In this document: one piece after another, positions 37,501 to 51,305 of the stretch
How positions within the stretch are numbered: position 1 is the stretch's first letter
Layout of the letters: each line of letters begins with the position of its first letter
Assembly: GCA_030268105.1 (NCBI GenBank)
Contig: BSDZ01000003.1
Span: forward strand, 1,178,001 to 1,242,000
Origin: Volvox africanus
Lineage: Eukaryota; Chlorophyta; Chlorophyceae; Chlamydomonadales; Volvocaceae
Reading direction: 5' to 3'
DNA length: 64,000 bases
Position numbers and translations under genes: made by a program
The notes under the pieces: generated by a model
Told to the model about the DNA's origin: nothing
Database searches by the model: none
Seen by the model: only the letters and a program-made list of their open reading frames with translations

Positions 37501-40500
37501 AATGATGCAATAAGGTCCAGGCAGGCCTGGGCGCATTGCAAATATTAACAGGTTTGGGCTGGCCGAGCATCACCGTTTAGATTCCCACTTGCTGATGATC
37601 AGGGCAGGTTGTTGAGAGTGAGCCATGCACATATAAGAATAAATGATGCAATAAGGTCCAGGCAGGCCTGGGCGCATTGCAAATTTCAAATGGTTTGTGC
37701 TGGCCGAGAGTCTCCGGTTAAATTCCCACTGGCTGATGATCAAGGCAGGTTGTTGAAAGTGCGCAAACATGATGATGATGATGATGATCATGGCAGGTTG
37801 TTGAGAGTGAGCCATGCACATTTAAGAATAAATGATGCAATTAGGGCCAGGCAGGCCTGGGCGCATTGCAAATATTAACAGGTTTGGGCTGGCCGTGAGT
37901 CGCCGGTTAGATTCCTACTGGCTGATGATCAGGGCAGGTTGTTGAGAGTGAACCATGCACATGTAAGAAAAAATGATGCAATAAGGTCCAGGCAGGCCTC
38001 GGCGCATTGCAAATTTTAACAGGTTTGGGCTAGCCGAGGGTCGCCGGTTAGATTCCCGCTGGCAGGTTGTTGAGGGTTCGCAATGCACATATACCAATGA
38101 ATGAGGCAATAAGGGCCAGGCACGCCTGGGCGCGTTGCAACTTTCAATAGGTTTGCGCTGGCCAAGAGTCGTTTGTTGATGCCCGCTGGCTGATGATCAG
38201 GGCAGGTTCCTGAGAGTGAGCCATGCACATTTAAGAATAAATGATGCAATAAGGGCCAGGCAGGCCTCGGCGCATTGCAAATATAAACAGGTTTGGGCTG
38301 GCCGAGAGTCGCCGGTTAGATTCCCGCATGCAGGTTGTTGAGAGTGCGCAATTCACATATACCAATTAATGATGCAATAAGGGCCAGGCAGGCATGGGCG
38401 CATTGCAAATTTTAACAGGTTTGGGCTGCCCGAGAGTCGCTGGTTAGATGCCCGCTGGCTGATGATCAGGGCAGGTTCCTGAGAGTGAGCCATGCACATT
38501 TAAGAATAAATGATGCAATTAGGTCCAGGCAGGCATGGGCGCATTGCAAATTTCAAATGGTTTGTGCTGGCCGAGTCTCCTGTTAAATTCCCACTGACTG
38601 ATGATCAGGGCAGGTTGTTGAGAGTGCGCAAACATGATGATGATGATGATGATCATGGCAGGTTGTTGAGAGTGAGCCATGCACATTTAAGAATAAATGA
38701 TGCAATTAGGTCCAGGCAGGCCTGGGCGCATTGCAAATATAAACAGGTTTGGGCTAGCCGAGAGTCACCGGTTAGATTCCCGCATGCAGGTTCTTGAGAG
38801 TGCGCAACTCACATAAACATATTAATGATGCAATAAGGGCCAGGCAGGCCTGGGCACATTGCAAATTTTAACATGTTAGGGCTGGCCGAGCATCACCGTT
38901 AAGATTCCCACTGGCTGATGATCAGGGCAGGTTGTTGAGAGGGACCCATGCACATGTAAGAATCAATGATGCAATAAGGTCCAGGCAGGCCTGGGCGCAT
39001 TGCAAATTTCAAATGGTTTAGGCTAGCCGAGGGTCGCCGGTTAGATTCCCGCTGGCAGGTTGTTGAGGGTTCACAATGCACATATACCAATGAATGATGC
39101 AATAAGGGCCAGGCAGGCCTGGGCGCATTGCAATTTTCAATAGGTTTGGGCTGACCGAGAGTCGCTGGTTAGATGCCCGCTGGCTGATGATCAGGGCAGG
39201 TTCCTGAGAGTGAGCCATGCACATTTAAGAATAAATGATGCAATAAGGGCCAGGCAGGCCTGGGCGTTTTGCAAATTTTAACAGGTTTGGGCTGGCCGAG
39301 AGTCGCTGGTTAAATGCCCGCTGGCTGATGATCAGGGCAGGTTCCTGAGAGTGAGCCATGCACATTTAAGAATAAATGATGCAATAAGGTCCAGGCAGGC
39401 CTGGGCGCATTGCAAATATTTACAGGTTTGGGCTGGCCGAGCATCACCGTTTAGATTCCCACTGGCTGATGATCAGGGCAGGTTGTTGAAAGGGAGCCAT
39501 GCACATTTAAGAATAAATGATGCAATAAGGTTGGCAGGCATGGGCGCATTGCAAATCTCAAATGGTTTAGGCTGGCCAAGAGTTGCCCGTTAGATTCCCG
39601 ATGGCAGGTTGTTAAGAGTGCGCAATGCACATTTAAGAATAAATGATGCAATAAGGGCCAGGCAGGCCTCAGCGCATTGCAAATTTTAACAGGTTTGGGC
39701 TAGCCGAAGGTCGCCAGTTAGATTTCCGCTGGCAGGTTGTTGAGGATTCACAATCCACATATACCAATGAATGATGCAATAAGGGACAGGCAGGCCTGGG
39801 CGCATTGCAAATTTTAACAGGTTTGGGCTGGCCGAGCATCACCGTTAAGATTCCCACTGGCTGATGATCAGGGCAGGTTGTTGAGAGGGACCCATGCACA
39901 TATGAGAATAAATGATGCAATAAGGTCCAGGCAGGCCTGGGCGCATTGCAAATTTCAAATGGTTTGTGCTGGCTGAGAGTCTCCGGTTAAATTCCCACTG
40001 GCTGATGATCAAGGCAGGTTGTTGAGAGTGCGCAAACATGATGATGATCATGATGATCATGGCAGGTTGTTGAGAGTGAGCCATGCACATACAAGAATAA
40101 ATGATGCAATAAGGTCCAGTTAGGCATGGGCGCATTGCAAATTTTAACAGGTTTGGGCTAGCCGAGAGTCACCGGTTAGATTTCCGCTGGCAGGTTGTTG
40201 AGAGTGCGCAATGCACATATACCAATTAATGATGCAATCAGGGCCAGGCAGGCCTGGGCGCATTGCATATTTTAAAGAAGTTTTGGGCTGGCCGAGCATC
40301 ACCGTTAAGATTCCCACTGGCTGATGATCAGGGCAGGTTGTTGAGAGGGAGCCATGCACATATGAGAATCAATAATGCAATAAGATCCAGGCAGGCCTGG
40401 GCGCATTGCAAATTTCAAATGGTTTGTGCTGGCCGAGAGTCTCCAGTTAAATTCCCACTGGCTGATGATCAAGGCAGGTTGTTGAAAGTGCGCAAACATG

Positions 40501-43500
40501 ATGATGATGATGATGATCATGGCAGGTTGTTGAGAGGGACCCATGCACATATAAGAATAAATGATGCAATTAGGTCCAGGCAGGCCTTGGCGCATTGCAA
40601 ATTTCAAATGGTTTGTGCTGGCTAAGAGTCTCCAGTTAAATTCCCACTGGCTGATGATCAAGGCAGGTTGTTGAGAGTGCGCAAACATGATGATGATCAT
40701 GATGATCATGGCAGGTTGTTGAGAGTGAGCCATGCACATATAAGAATAAATGATGCAATAAGGTTGGCAGGCATGGGCGCATTGCAAATCTCAAATGGTG
40801 TAGGCTGGCCAAGAGTTGCCCGTTAGATTCCCGATGGCAGGTTGTTAAGAGTGCGCAATGCACATTTAAGAATAAATGATGCAATAAGGGCCAGGCAGGC
40901 CTCGGCGCATTGCAAATTTTAACAGGTTTGGGCTAGCCGAGGGTCGCCGGTTAGATTCCCGCTGGCAGGTTGTTGAGGATTCACAATGCACATATACCAA
41001 TGAATGATGCAATAAGGGCCAGGCAGGCCTGGGCGCATTGCACCTTCAATAGGTTTGGACTGGCCGAGAGTCGCTGGTTAGATGCCCGCTGGCTGATGAT
41101 CAGGGCAGGTTCCTGAGAGTGAGCCATGCACATTTAAGAATAAATGATGCAATTAGGTCCAGGCAGGCCTGGGCGCATTGCAAATTTTAACAGGTTTGGG
41201 CTAGCCGAGAGTCACCGGTTAGATTTCCCCTGGCAGGTTGTTGAGAGTGCGCAATGCACATATACCAATTAATGATGCAATAAGGGCCAGGCAGGCCTCG
41301 GCGCATTGCAAATATAAACATGTTTGGGCTAGCCGAGGGTCGCCGGTTAGATTCCCGCTGGCAGGTTGTTGAGGGTTCACAATGCACATATACCAATGAA
41401 TGATGCAATAAGGGCCAGGCAGGCCTGGGCGCATTGCAATTTTCAATAGGTTTGGGCTGACCGAGAGTCGCTGGTTAGATGCCCGCTGGCTGATGATCAG
41501 GGCAGGTTCCTGAGAGTGAGCCATGCACATTTAAGAATAAATGATGCAATAAGGGCCAGGCAGGCCTGGGCGCATTGCAAATTTTAACAGGTTTGGGCTG
41601 GCCGAGAGTCGCTGGTTAAATGCCCGCTGGCTGATGATCAGGGCAGGTTCCTGAGAGTGAGCCATGCACATTTAAGAATAAATGATGCAATAAGGTCCAG
41701 GCAGGCCTGGGCGCATTGCAAATATTTACAGGTTTGGGCTGCCGAGCATCACCGTTTAGATTCCCACTGGCTGATGATCAGGGCAGGTTGTTGAAAGGGA
41801 GCCATGCACATTTAAGAATAAATGATGCAATAAGGTTGGCAGGCATGGGCGCATTGCAAATCTCAAATGGTTTAGGCTGGCCAAGAGTTGCCCGTTAGAT
41901 TCCCGATGGCAGGTTGTTAGGAGTGCGCAATGCACATTTAAGAATAAATGATGCAATAAGGGCCAGGCAGGCCTCAGCGCATTGCAAATTTTAACAGGTT
42001 TGGGCTAGCCGAAGGTCGCCAGTTAGATTTCCGCTGGCAGGTTGTTGAGGATTCACAATGCACATATACCAATGAATGATGCAATAAGGGCCAGGCAGGC
42101 CTGGGCGCATTGCAAATTTTAACAGGTTTGGGCTGGCCGAGCATCACCGTTAAGATTCCCACTGGCTGATGATCAAGGCAGGTTGTTGAGAGTGCGCAAA
42201 CATGATGATGATCATGATGATCATGGCAGGTTGTTGAGAGTGAGCCATGCACATATAAGAATAAATGATGCAATAAGGTTGGCAGGCATGGGCGCATTGC
42301 AAATCTCAAATGGTTTAGGCTGGCCAAGAGTTGCCCGTTAGATTCCCGATGGCAGGTTGTTAAGAGTGCGCAATGCACATTTAAGAATAAATGATGCAAT
42401 AAGGGCCAGGCAGGCATGGGCGCATTGCAAATTTTAACAGGTTTGGGCTAGCCGAGGGTCGCCGGTTAGATTCCCGCTGGCAGGTTGTTGAGGATTCACA
42501 ATGCACATATACCAATGAATGATGCAATAAGGGCCAGGCAGGCCTGGGCGCATTGCACCTTCAATAGGTTTGGACTGGCCGAGAGTCGCTGGTTAGATGC
42601 CCGCTGGCTGATGATCAGGGCAGGTTCCTGAGAGTGAGCCATGCACATTTAAAAATAAATGATGCAATTAGGTCCAGGCAGGCCTGGGCGCATTGCAAAT
42701 TTTAACAGGTTTGGGCTAGCCGAGAGTCACCGGTTAGATTTCCGCTGGCAGGTTGTTGAGAGTGCGCAATGCACATATACCAATTAATGATGCAATAAGG
42801 GCCAGGCAGGCCTGGGCACATTGCAAATTTTAACATGTTAGGGCTGGCCGAGCATCACCGTTAAGATTACCACTGGCTGATGATCAGGGCAGGTTGTTGA
42901 GAGGGACCCATGCACATGTAAGAATCAATGATGCAATAAGGGCCAGGCTGGCCTCGGCGCATTGCAAATTTCAGATGGTTTGGGCTAGCCGAGGGTCGCC
43001 GGTTAGATTCCCGCTGGCAGGTTGTTGAGGGTTCACAATGCACATATACCAATGAATGATGCAATAAGGGCCAGGCAGGCCTGGGCGCATTGCAATTTTC
43101 AATAGGTTTGGGCTGACCGAGAGTCGCTGGTTAGATGCCCGCTGGCTGATGATCAGGGCAGGTTCCTGAGAGTGAGCCATGCACATTTAAGAATACATGA
43201 TGCAATAAGGGCCAGGCAGGCCTGGGCGCATTGCAAATTTTAACAGGTTTGGGCTGGCCGAGAGTCGCTGGTTAAATGCCCGCTGGCTGATGATCAGGGC
43301 AGGTTCCTGAGAGTGAGCCATGCACATTTAAGAATAAATGATGCAATAAGGTCCAGGCAGGCCTGGGCGCATTGCAAATCTCAAATGGTTTAGGCTGGCC
43401 AAGAGTTGCCCGTTAGATTCCCGATGGCAGGTTGTTAAGAGTGCGCAATGCACATTTAAGAATAAATAATGCAATAAGGGCCAGGCAGGCATGGGCGCAT

Positions 43501-45129
43501 TGCAAATTTCAAATGGTTTGGGCTAGCCGAGGGTCGCCGGTTAGATTCCCGCTGGCAGGTTGTTGAGGGTTCACAATGCACATATACCAATTAATGATGC
43601 AATAAGGGCCAGGCAGGCCTGGGCGCATTGCAATTTTCAATAGGTTTGGGCTGACCGAGAGTCGCTGGTTAGATGCCCGCTGGCTGATGATCAGGGCAGG
43701 TTCCTGAGAGTGAGCCATGCACATTTAAGAATAAATGATGCAATAAGGGTCAGTCAGACCTGAAAGCATTGCAAATATAAACAGGTTTGGGCTTGCCGAG
43801 AGTCGCCGGTTAGATTCCCGCATGCAGGTTGTTGAGAGTGCGCAATGCACATATACCAATTAATGATGCAATAAGGGCCAGGCAGGCCTGGGCGCATTGC
43901 AAATTTTAACAGGTTTGGGCTGGCCGACAGTCGCTGGTTAGATGCCCGCTGGCTGATGATCAGGGCAGGTTCCTGAGAATGAGCCATGCACATTTAAGAA
44001 TAAAAGATGCAATAAGGTCCAGGCAGGCCTGGGCGCATTGCAAATTTCAAATGGTTTGGGTTGGCCGAGAGTCACCGGATAGATTTCCGCTGGCAGGTTG
44101 TTGAGAGTGCGCAATGCACATATACAATTAATGATGCAATAAGGGCCAGGCAGGCCTGGGCGCATTGCAAATTTTAACAGGTTTGGGCTGGCCGAGCATC
44201 ACCGTTAAGATTCCCACTGGCTGATGATCAGGGCAGGTTGTTGAGAGTGAGCCATGCACATTTAAGAATAAATGATGCAATTAGGTCCAGGCAGGCCTGG
44301 GCGCATTGCAAATTTCAAATGGTTTGTGCTGGCCGAGAGTCTCTGGTTAAATTCCCACTGGCTGATGATCAAGGCAGGTTGTTGAAAGTGCGCAAACATG
44401 ATGATGATGATGATGATCATGGCAGGTTGTTGACAGTGAACCATGCACATGTAAGAAGAAATGATGCAATAAGGTCCAGGCAGGCATGGGCGCATTGCAA
44501 ATTTCAAATGGTTTAGGCTGGCCTAGAGTCCCCTGTTAGATTCCCGATGGCAGGTTGTTAAGAGTGCGCAATGCACATTTAAGAATAAATGATGCAATTA
44601 GGGCCAGGCAGGCCTGGGTGCATTGCAAATTTTAACAGGTTTGGGCTAGCCCAGAGTCACCGGTTAGATTTCCCCTGGCAGGTTGTTGAGAGTGCGCAAT
44701 GCACATATACCAATTAGTGATGCAATTAGGTCCAGGCAGGCCTGGGCGCATTGCAAATTTTAACAGGTTTGGGCTGCCCGAGCATCACCGTTAAAATTCC
44801 TACTGGCTAATCATCAGGGCAGGTTATTGAGAGTGCGCAATGCACATGTAAGATTAAATGATGCAATAAGGTCCCACGCAGGCATGGGCGCATTGCAAAT
44901 TTCAAATGGTTTAGGCTGGCCTAGAGTCGCCCGTTAGATTCCCGATGGCAGGTTGTTAAGAGTGCACAATGCACATTTAAGAGTAAATGATGCAATAAGG
45001 GCCAGGCAGGCCTGGGTGCATTGCAAATTTTAACAGGTTTGGGCTAGCCCAGAGTCACCGGTTAGATTCCCGCTGGCAGGTTGTTGAGGATTCACAATGC
45101 ACATATACCAATGAATGATGCAATAAGGT

Positions 45130-47910
45130 CCAGGCAGGCCTGGGCGCATTGCAAATTTCAAATGGTTTGGGCTAGCCGAGGGTCGCTGGTTAGATTCCCG
45201 CTGGCAGGTTGTTGAGGGTTCACAATGCACATATACCAATGAATGATGCAATAAGGGCCAGGCAGGCCTGGGCGCATTGCAATTTTCAATAGGTTTGGGC
45301 TGACCGAGAGTCGCTGGTTAGATGCCCGCTGGCTGATGATCAGGGCAGGTTCCTGAGAGTGAGCCATGCACATTTAAGAATAAATGATGCAATAAGGGTC
45401 ACTCAGACCTGAAAGCATTGCAAATATAAACAGGTTTGGGCTTGCCGAGAGTCACCGGTTAGATTTCCCCTGGCAGGTTGTTGAGAGTGCGCAATGCACA
45501 TATACCAGGCCTGGGCGCATTGCAAATTTCAAATGGTTTGTGCTGGCCGAGAGTCTCCGGTTAAATTCCAACTGGCTGATGATCAGGGCAGGTTGTTGAG
45601 AGTTGGCAAACATGATAATGATGATGATGATCATGGCAGGTTGTTGACAGTGAACCATGCACATGTAAGAAGAAATGATGCAAGAAGGTCCAGGCAGGCA
45701 TGGGCGCATTGCAAATTTCAAATGGTTTAGGCTGGCCTAGAGTCGCCCGTTAGATTCCCGCATGCAGGTTGTTAAGAGTGCGCAATGCACATTAAAGAAT
45801 AAATGATGCAATTAGGGCCAGGCAGGCCTGGGTGTATTGCAAATTTTAACAGGTTTGGGCTAGCCCAGAGTCACCGGTTAGATTTCCCCTGGCAGGTTGT
45901 TGAGAGTGCACAAAGCACATGTACCAATTAATGATGCAATTAGGGCCAGGCAGGCCTGGGCGCATTGGAAATTATAACAGCTTTGGGCTGGCCGAGCATC
46001 ACCGTAAAGATTCCTACTGGCTGATGATCAGGGCAGGTTGTTGAGAGTGAACCATGCACATGTAAGAAGAAATGATGTAATAAGGTCCAGGCAGGCATGG
46101 GCGCATTGCAAATTTCAAATGGTTTAGGCTGGCCTAGAGTCGCCCGTTAGATTCCCGCATGCAGGTTGTTAAGAGTGCGCAATGCACATTTAAGAATAAA
46201 TGATGCAATTAGGGCCAGGCAGGCCTGGGTGCATTGCAAATTTTAACAGGTTTGGGCTAGCCCAGAGTCACCGGTTAGATTTCCCCTGGCAGGTTGTTGA
46301 GAGTGCGCAATGCACATATACCAATTAATGATGCAATTAGGTCCAGGCAGGCCTGGGTGCATTGCAAATTTTAACAGGTTTGGGCTGGCCGAGCATCACC
46401 GTTAAAATTCCTACTGGCTGATCATCAGGGCAGGTTGTTGAGAGTGAACCATGCACATGTAAGAATAAATGATGCAATTAGGTCCAGGCAGGCATGGGCG
46501 CATTGCAAATTTCAAATGGTTTAGGCTGGCCTAGAGTCGCCCGTTAGATTCCCGATGGCAGGTTGTTAAGAGTGCGCAATGCACATTTAAGAATAAATGA
46601 TGCAATAAGGGCCAGGCAGGCCTGGGCGCATTGCAAATTTCAAATGGTTTGGGCTAGCCGAGGGTCGCCGGTTAGATTCCCGCTGGCAGGTTGTTGAGGG
46701 TTCACAATGCACATATACCAATGAATGATGCAATAAGGGCCAGGCAGGCCTGGGCGCATTGCACCTTCAATAGGTTTGGGCTGACCGAGAGTCGCTGGTT
46801 AGATGCCCGCTGGCTGATGATCAGGGCAGGTTCCTGAGAGTGAGCCATGCACATTTAAGAATAAATGATGCAATAAGGCTCACTCAGACCTGAAAGCATT
46901 GCAAATATAAACAGGTTTGGGCTTGCCGAGAGTCACCGGTTAGATTTCCCCTGGCAGGTTGTTGAGAGTGCGCAATGCACATATACCAGGCCTGGGCGCA
47001 TTGCAAATTTCAAATGGTTTGTGCTGGCCGAGAGTCTCCGGTTAAATTCCAACTGGCTGATGATCAGGGCAGGTTGTTGAGAGTAGGCAAACATGATAAT
47101 GATGATGATGATCATGGCAGGTTGTTGACAGTGAACCATGCACATGTAAGAAGAAATGATGCAAGAAGGTCCAGGCAGGCATGGGCGCATTGCAAATTTC
47201 AAATGGTTTAGGCTGGCCTAGAGTCGCCCGTTAGATTCCCGCATGCAGGTTGTTAAGAGTGCGCAATGCACATTAAAGAATAAATGATGCAATTAGGGCC
47301 AGGCAGGCCTGGGTGTATTGCAAATTTTAACAGGTTTGGGCTAGCCCAGAGTCACCGGTTAGATTTCCCCTGGCAGGTTGTTGAGAGTGCGCAAAGCACA
47401 TGTACCAATTAATGATGCAATTAGGGCCAGGCAGGCCTGGGCGCATTGGAAATTATAACAGCTTTGGGCTGGCCGAGCATCACCGTTAAGATTCCTACTG
47501 GCTGATGATCAGGGCAGGTTGTTGAGAGTGAACCATGCACATGTAAGAAGAAATGATGTAATAAGGTCCAGGCAGGCATGGGCGCATTGCAAATTTCAAA
47601 TGGTTTAGGCTGGCCTAGAGTCGCCCGTTAGATTCCCGCATGCAGGTTGTTAAGAGTGCGCAATGCACATTTAAGAATAAATGATGCAATTAGGGCCAGG
47701 CAGGCCTGGGTGCATTGCAAATTTTAACAGGTTTGGGCTAGCCCAGAGTCACCGGTTAGATTTCCCCTGGGAGGTTGTTGAGAGTGCGCAATGCACATAT
47801 ACCAATTAATGATGCAATTAGGTCCAGGCAGGCCTGGGTGCATTGCAAATTTTAACAGGTTTGGGCTGCCCGAGCATCACCGTTAAAATTCCTACTGGCT
47901 GATCATCAGG
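45130..47910 (+). repeat. Tandem segmental duplication of 1481 bp
   Basis: About 1.3 kb from 45130-46430 matches 46611-47911 at a constant 1481-bp offset (45452/46933, 45494/46975). Both copies share rare changes: a 26-bp deletion in one monomer, an interrupted tract CATGATAATGATG, the change CATGTACCAATTAATG, and GGAAATTATAACAGC. The match stops near 47911, where the second copy changes from GGTTGTTGAG to GGTTCCTGAG. Confidence 0.8.
45442..45543 (+). repeat. Truncated 102-bp monomer
   Basis: This S-type monomer lacks 26 bp, so ATATACC is joined directly to AGGCCTGGGCGC. The lost bases include the AATGATGCAATAAGG element and the left half of the CCAGGCAGGCCTGG dyad. Its duplicate lies at 46923-47024. 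It is the shortest monomer found. Confidence 0.82.
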
Positions 47911-48135
47911 GCAGGTTCCTGAGAGTGAGCCATGCACATTTAAGAATAAATGATGCAATAAGGGTCACTCAGACCTGAAAGCATTGCAAATTTCAAATGG
48001 TTTAGGCTGGCCTAGAGTCGCCCGTTAGATTCCCGATGGCAGGTTGTTAAGAGTGCGCAATGCACATTTAAGAATAAATGATGCAATAAGGGCCAGGCAG
48101 GCCTCGGCGCATTGCAAATTTCAAATGGTTTGGGC

Positions 48136-51100
48136 TAGCCGAGGGTCGCTGGCTATTTTCCCGCTGGCAGGTTGTTGAGGATTCACAATGCACATATACC
48201 AATGAATGATGCAATAAGGGCCAGGCAGGCCTGGGCGCATTGCACCTTCAATAGGTTTGGACTGGCCGAGAGTCGCTGGTTAGATGCCCGCTGGCTGATG
48301 ATCATGGCAGGTTGTTGAGAGTAAGCCATGCACATTTAAGAATAAATGATGAAATTAGGGCCAGGCAGGCGTGGGCGCATTGCAAATATAAACAGGTTTG
48401 GGCTAGCCGAGAGTCACCGGTTAGATTTCCGCTGGCAGGTTGTTGAGAGTGAGCAATGCACATATACCAATTAATGATGCAATTAGGGCCAGGCAGGCCT
48501 GGGCGCATTGCAAATTTTAAAGAGGTTTTGGGCTGGCCGAGCATCACCGTTAAGATTCCCACTGGCTGATGATCAGGGCAGGTTGTTGAGAGTGAGCCAT
48601 GCACATATAAGAATAAATGATGCAATAAGGTCCAGGCAGGCCTGGGCGCATTGCAAATTTCAAATGGTTTGTGCTGGCTGAGAGTCTCCGGTTAAATTCC
48701 CACTGGCTGATGATCAGGGCAGGTTGTTGAGAGTGCGCAAACATGATGATGATGATGATGATCATGGCAGGTTGTTGAGAGTGAGCCATGCACATTTAAG
48801 AATAAATGATGCAATTAGGTCCAGGCAGGCCTGGGCGCATTGCAAATATAAACAGGTTTGGGCTAGCCGAGAGTCACCGGTTAGATTCCCGCATGCAGGT
48901 TCTTGAGAGTGCGCAACTCACATAAACATATTAATGATGCAATAAGGGCCAGGCAGGCATGGGCGCATTGCAAATTTTAACAGGTTTGGGCTGGCCGATA
49001 GTCGCTGGTTAGATGCCTGCTGGCTGATGATCAGGGCAGGTTCCTGAGAGTGAGCCATGCACATATAAGAATAAATGATGCAATAAGGTCCAGGCAGGCC
49101 TGGGCGCATTGCAAATTTCAAATGGTTTGTGCTGGCCGAGAGTCTCCGGTTAAATTCCCACTGGCTGATGATCAGGGCAGGTTGTTGAGAGTGCGCAAAC
49201 ATGATGATGATGATGATGATCATGGCAGGTTGTTGAGAGTGAGCCATGCACATTTAAGAATAAATGATGCAATTAGGGCCAGGCAGGCCTGGGCGCATTG
49301 CAAATATTAACAGGTTTGGGCTGGCCGAGAGTCGCCGGTTAGATTCCTACTGGCTGATGATCAGGGCAGGTTGTTGAGAGTGAACCATGCACATGTAAGA
49401 ATAAATGATGCAATAAGGTCCAGGCAGGCATGGGCGCATTGCAAATTTCAAATGGTTTAGGCTGGCCGAGAGTCGCCTGTTAGATTCCCGATGGCAGGTT
49501 GTTAAGAGTGCGCAATGCACATTTAAGAATAAATGATGCAATAAGGGCCAGGCAGGCCTCGGCGCATTGCAACTTTTAACAGGTTTGGGCTAGCCGAGGG
49601 TCGCCGGTTAGATTCCCGCTGGCAGGTTGTTGAGGGTTCACAATGCACATATACCAATGAATGATGCAATAAGGGCCAGGCAGGCCTGGGCGCATTGCAA
49701 CTTTCAATAGGTTTGGGCTGGCCGAGAGTCGTTGGTTGATGCCCGCTGGCTGATGATCAGGGCAGGTTCCTGAGAGTGAGCCATGCACATTTAAGAATAA
49801 ATGATGCAATAAGGGTCAGTCAGACCTGAAAGCATTGCAAATATAAACAGGTTTGGGCTGGCCGAGAGTCGCCGGTTAGATTCCCGCATGCAGGTTGTTG
49901 AGAGTGCGCAATTCACATATACCAATTAATGATGCAATAAGGGCCAGGCAGGCATGGGCGCATTGCAAATTTTAACAGGTTTGGGCTGCCCGAGAGTCGC
50001 TGGTTAGATGCCCGCTGGCTGATGATCAGGGCAGGTTCCTGAGAGTGAGCCATGCACATTTAAGAATAAATGATGCAATTAGGTCCAGGCAGGCATGGGC
50101 GCATTGCAAATTTCAAATGGTTTGTGCTGGCCGAGTCTCCGGTTAAATTCCCACTGACTGATGATCAGGGCAGGTTGTTGAGAGTGCGCAAACATGATGA
50201 TGATGATGATCATGGCAGGTTGTTGAGAGTGAGCCATGCACATTTAAGAATAAATGATGCAATTAGGTCCAGGCAGGCCTGGGCGCATTGCAAATATTAA
50301 CAGGTTTGGGCTGGCTGAGAGTCGCCAGTTAGATTCCTACTGGCTGATGATCAGGGCAGGTTTTTGAGAGTGAACCATGCACATGTAAGAATAAATGATG
50401 CAATAAGGTCCAGGCAGGCATGGGTGCATTGCAAATTTCAAATGGTTTAGGCTGGCCTAGAGTCCCCTGTTAGATTCCCGATGGCAGGTTGTTAAGAGTG
50501 CGCAATGCACATTTAAGAATAAATGATGCAATAAGGGCCAGGCAGGCCTCGGCGCATTGCAAATTTTAACAGGTTTGGGCTAGCCGAGGGTCGCCGGTTA
50601 GATTCCCGCTGGCAGGTTGTTGAGAGTGCGCAATTCACATATACCAATTAATGATGCAATAAGGGCCAGGCAGGCATGGGCGCATTGCAAATTTTAACAG
50701 GTTTGGGCTGCCCGAGAGTCGCTGGTTAGATGCCCGCTGGCTGATGATCAGGGCAGGTTCCTGAGAGTGAGCCATGCACATTTAAGAATAAATGATGCAA
50801 TAAGGTCCAGGCAGGCATGGGCGCATTGCAAATTTCAAATGGTTTGTGCTGGCCGAGTCTCCGGTTAAATTCCCACTGACTGATGATCAGGGCAGGTTGT
50901 TGAGAGTGCGCAAACATGATGATGATGATGATAATCATGGCAGGTTGTTGAGAGTGAGCCATGCACATTTAAGAATAAATGATGCAATTAGGTCCAGGCA
51001 GGCCTGGGCGCATTGCAAATATTAACAGGTTTGGGCTGGCTGAGAGTCGCCAGTTAGATTCCTACTGGCTGATGATCAGGGCAGGTTGTTGAGAGTGAAC

Positions 51101-51305
51101 CATGCACATGTAAGAATAAATGATGCAATAAGGTCCAGGCAGGCATGGGTGCATTGCAAATTTCAAATGGTTTAGGCTGGCCTAGAGTCCCCTGTTAGAT
51201 TCCCGATGGCAGGTTGTTAAGAGTGCGCAATGCACATTTAAGAATAAATGATGCAATAAGGGCCAGGCAGGCCTCGGCGCATTGCAAATTTTAACAGGTT
51301 TGGGC
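48136..51305 (+). repeat. Higher-order repeat family E, copy 1 (3170 bp)
   Basis: The copy starts at the diagnostic monomer TAGCCGAGGGTCGCTGGCTATTTTCCC. The same monomer, with GGTTATTTT, restarts the series at 51306. It contains L, S and M monomers in fixed order. It keeps one 128-bp S monomer (about 49460-49590, GCCTGTTAGATTCCCGATGG) that copies 2-4 lack, which explains 3170 against 3042 bp. Confidence 0.82.

Larger units (their letters stand above)
32000..48135 (+). repeat. Mosaic satellite domain without one dominant higher-order period
   Basis: Monomers here are the same family, but long matches are scattered. About 0.6 kb near 32492-33060 matches 39451-40020 at a 6959-bp offset. Blocks at 35788 and 36006 match 39451 and 39669 at 3663 bp. 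The stretch about 37600-38790 resembles 49050-50300 at about 11.5 kb. Local variants include AAGGTTGGCAGG (two bases shorter than AAGGTCCAGGCAGG) and AAGGTCCCACGCAGG. No gene or unique sequence was seen. Confidence 0.75.

Noticed and set aside
38116..38130. Shared rare variant GGCACGCCTGGG near 38118 and 61243 as evidence of long-range exchange
   Set aside because: It is a single-base change in a very abundant element; independent mutation is as likely without matching flanks.
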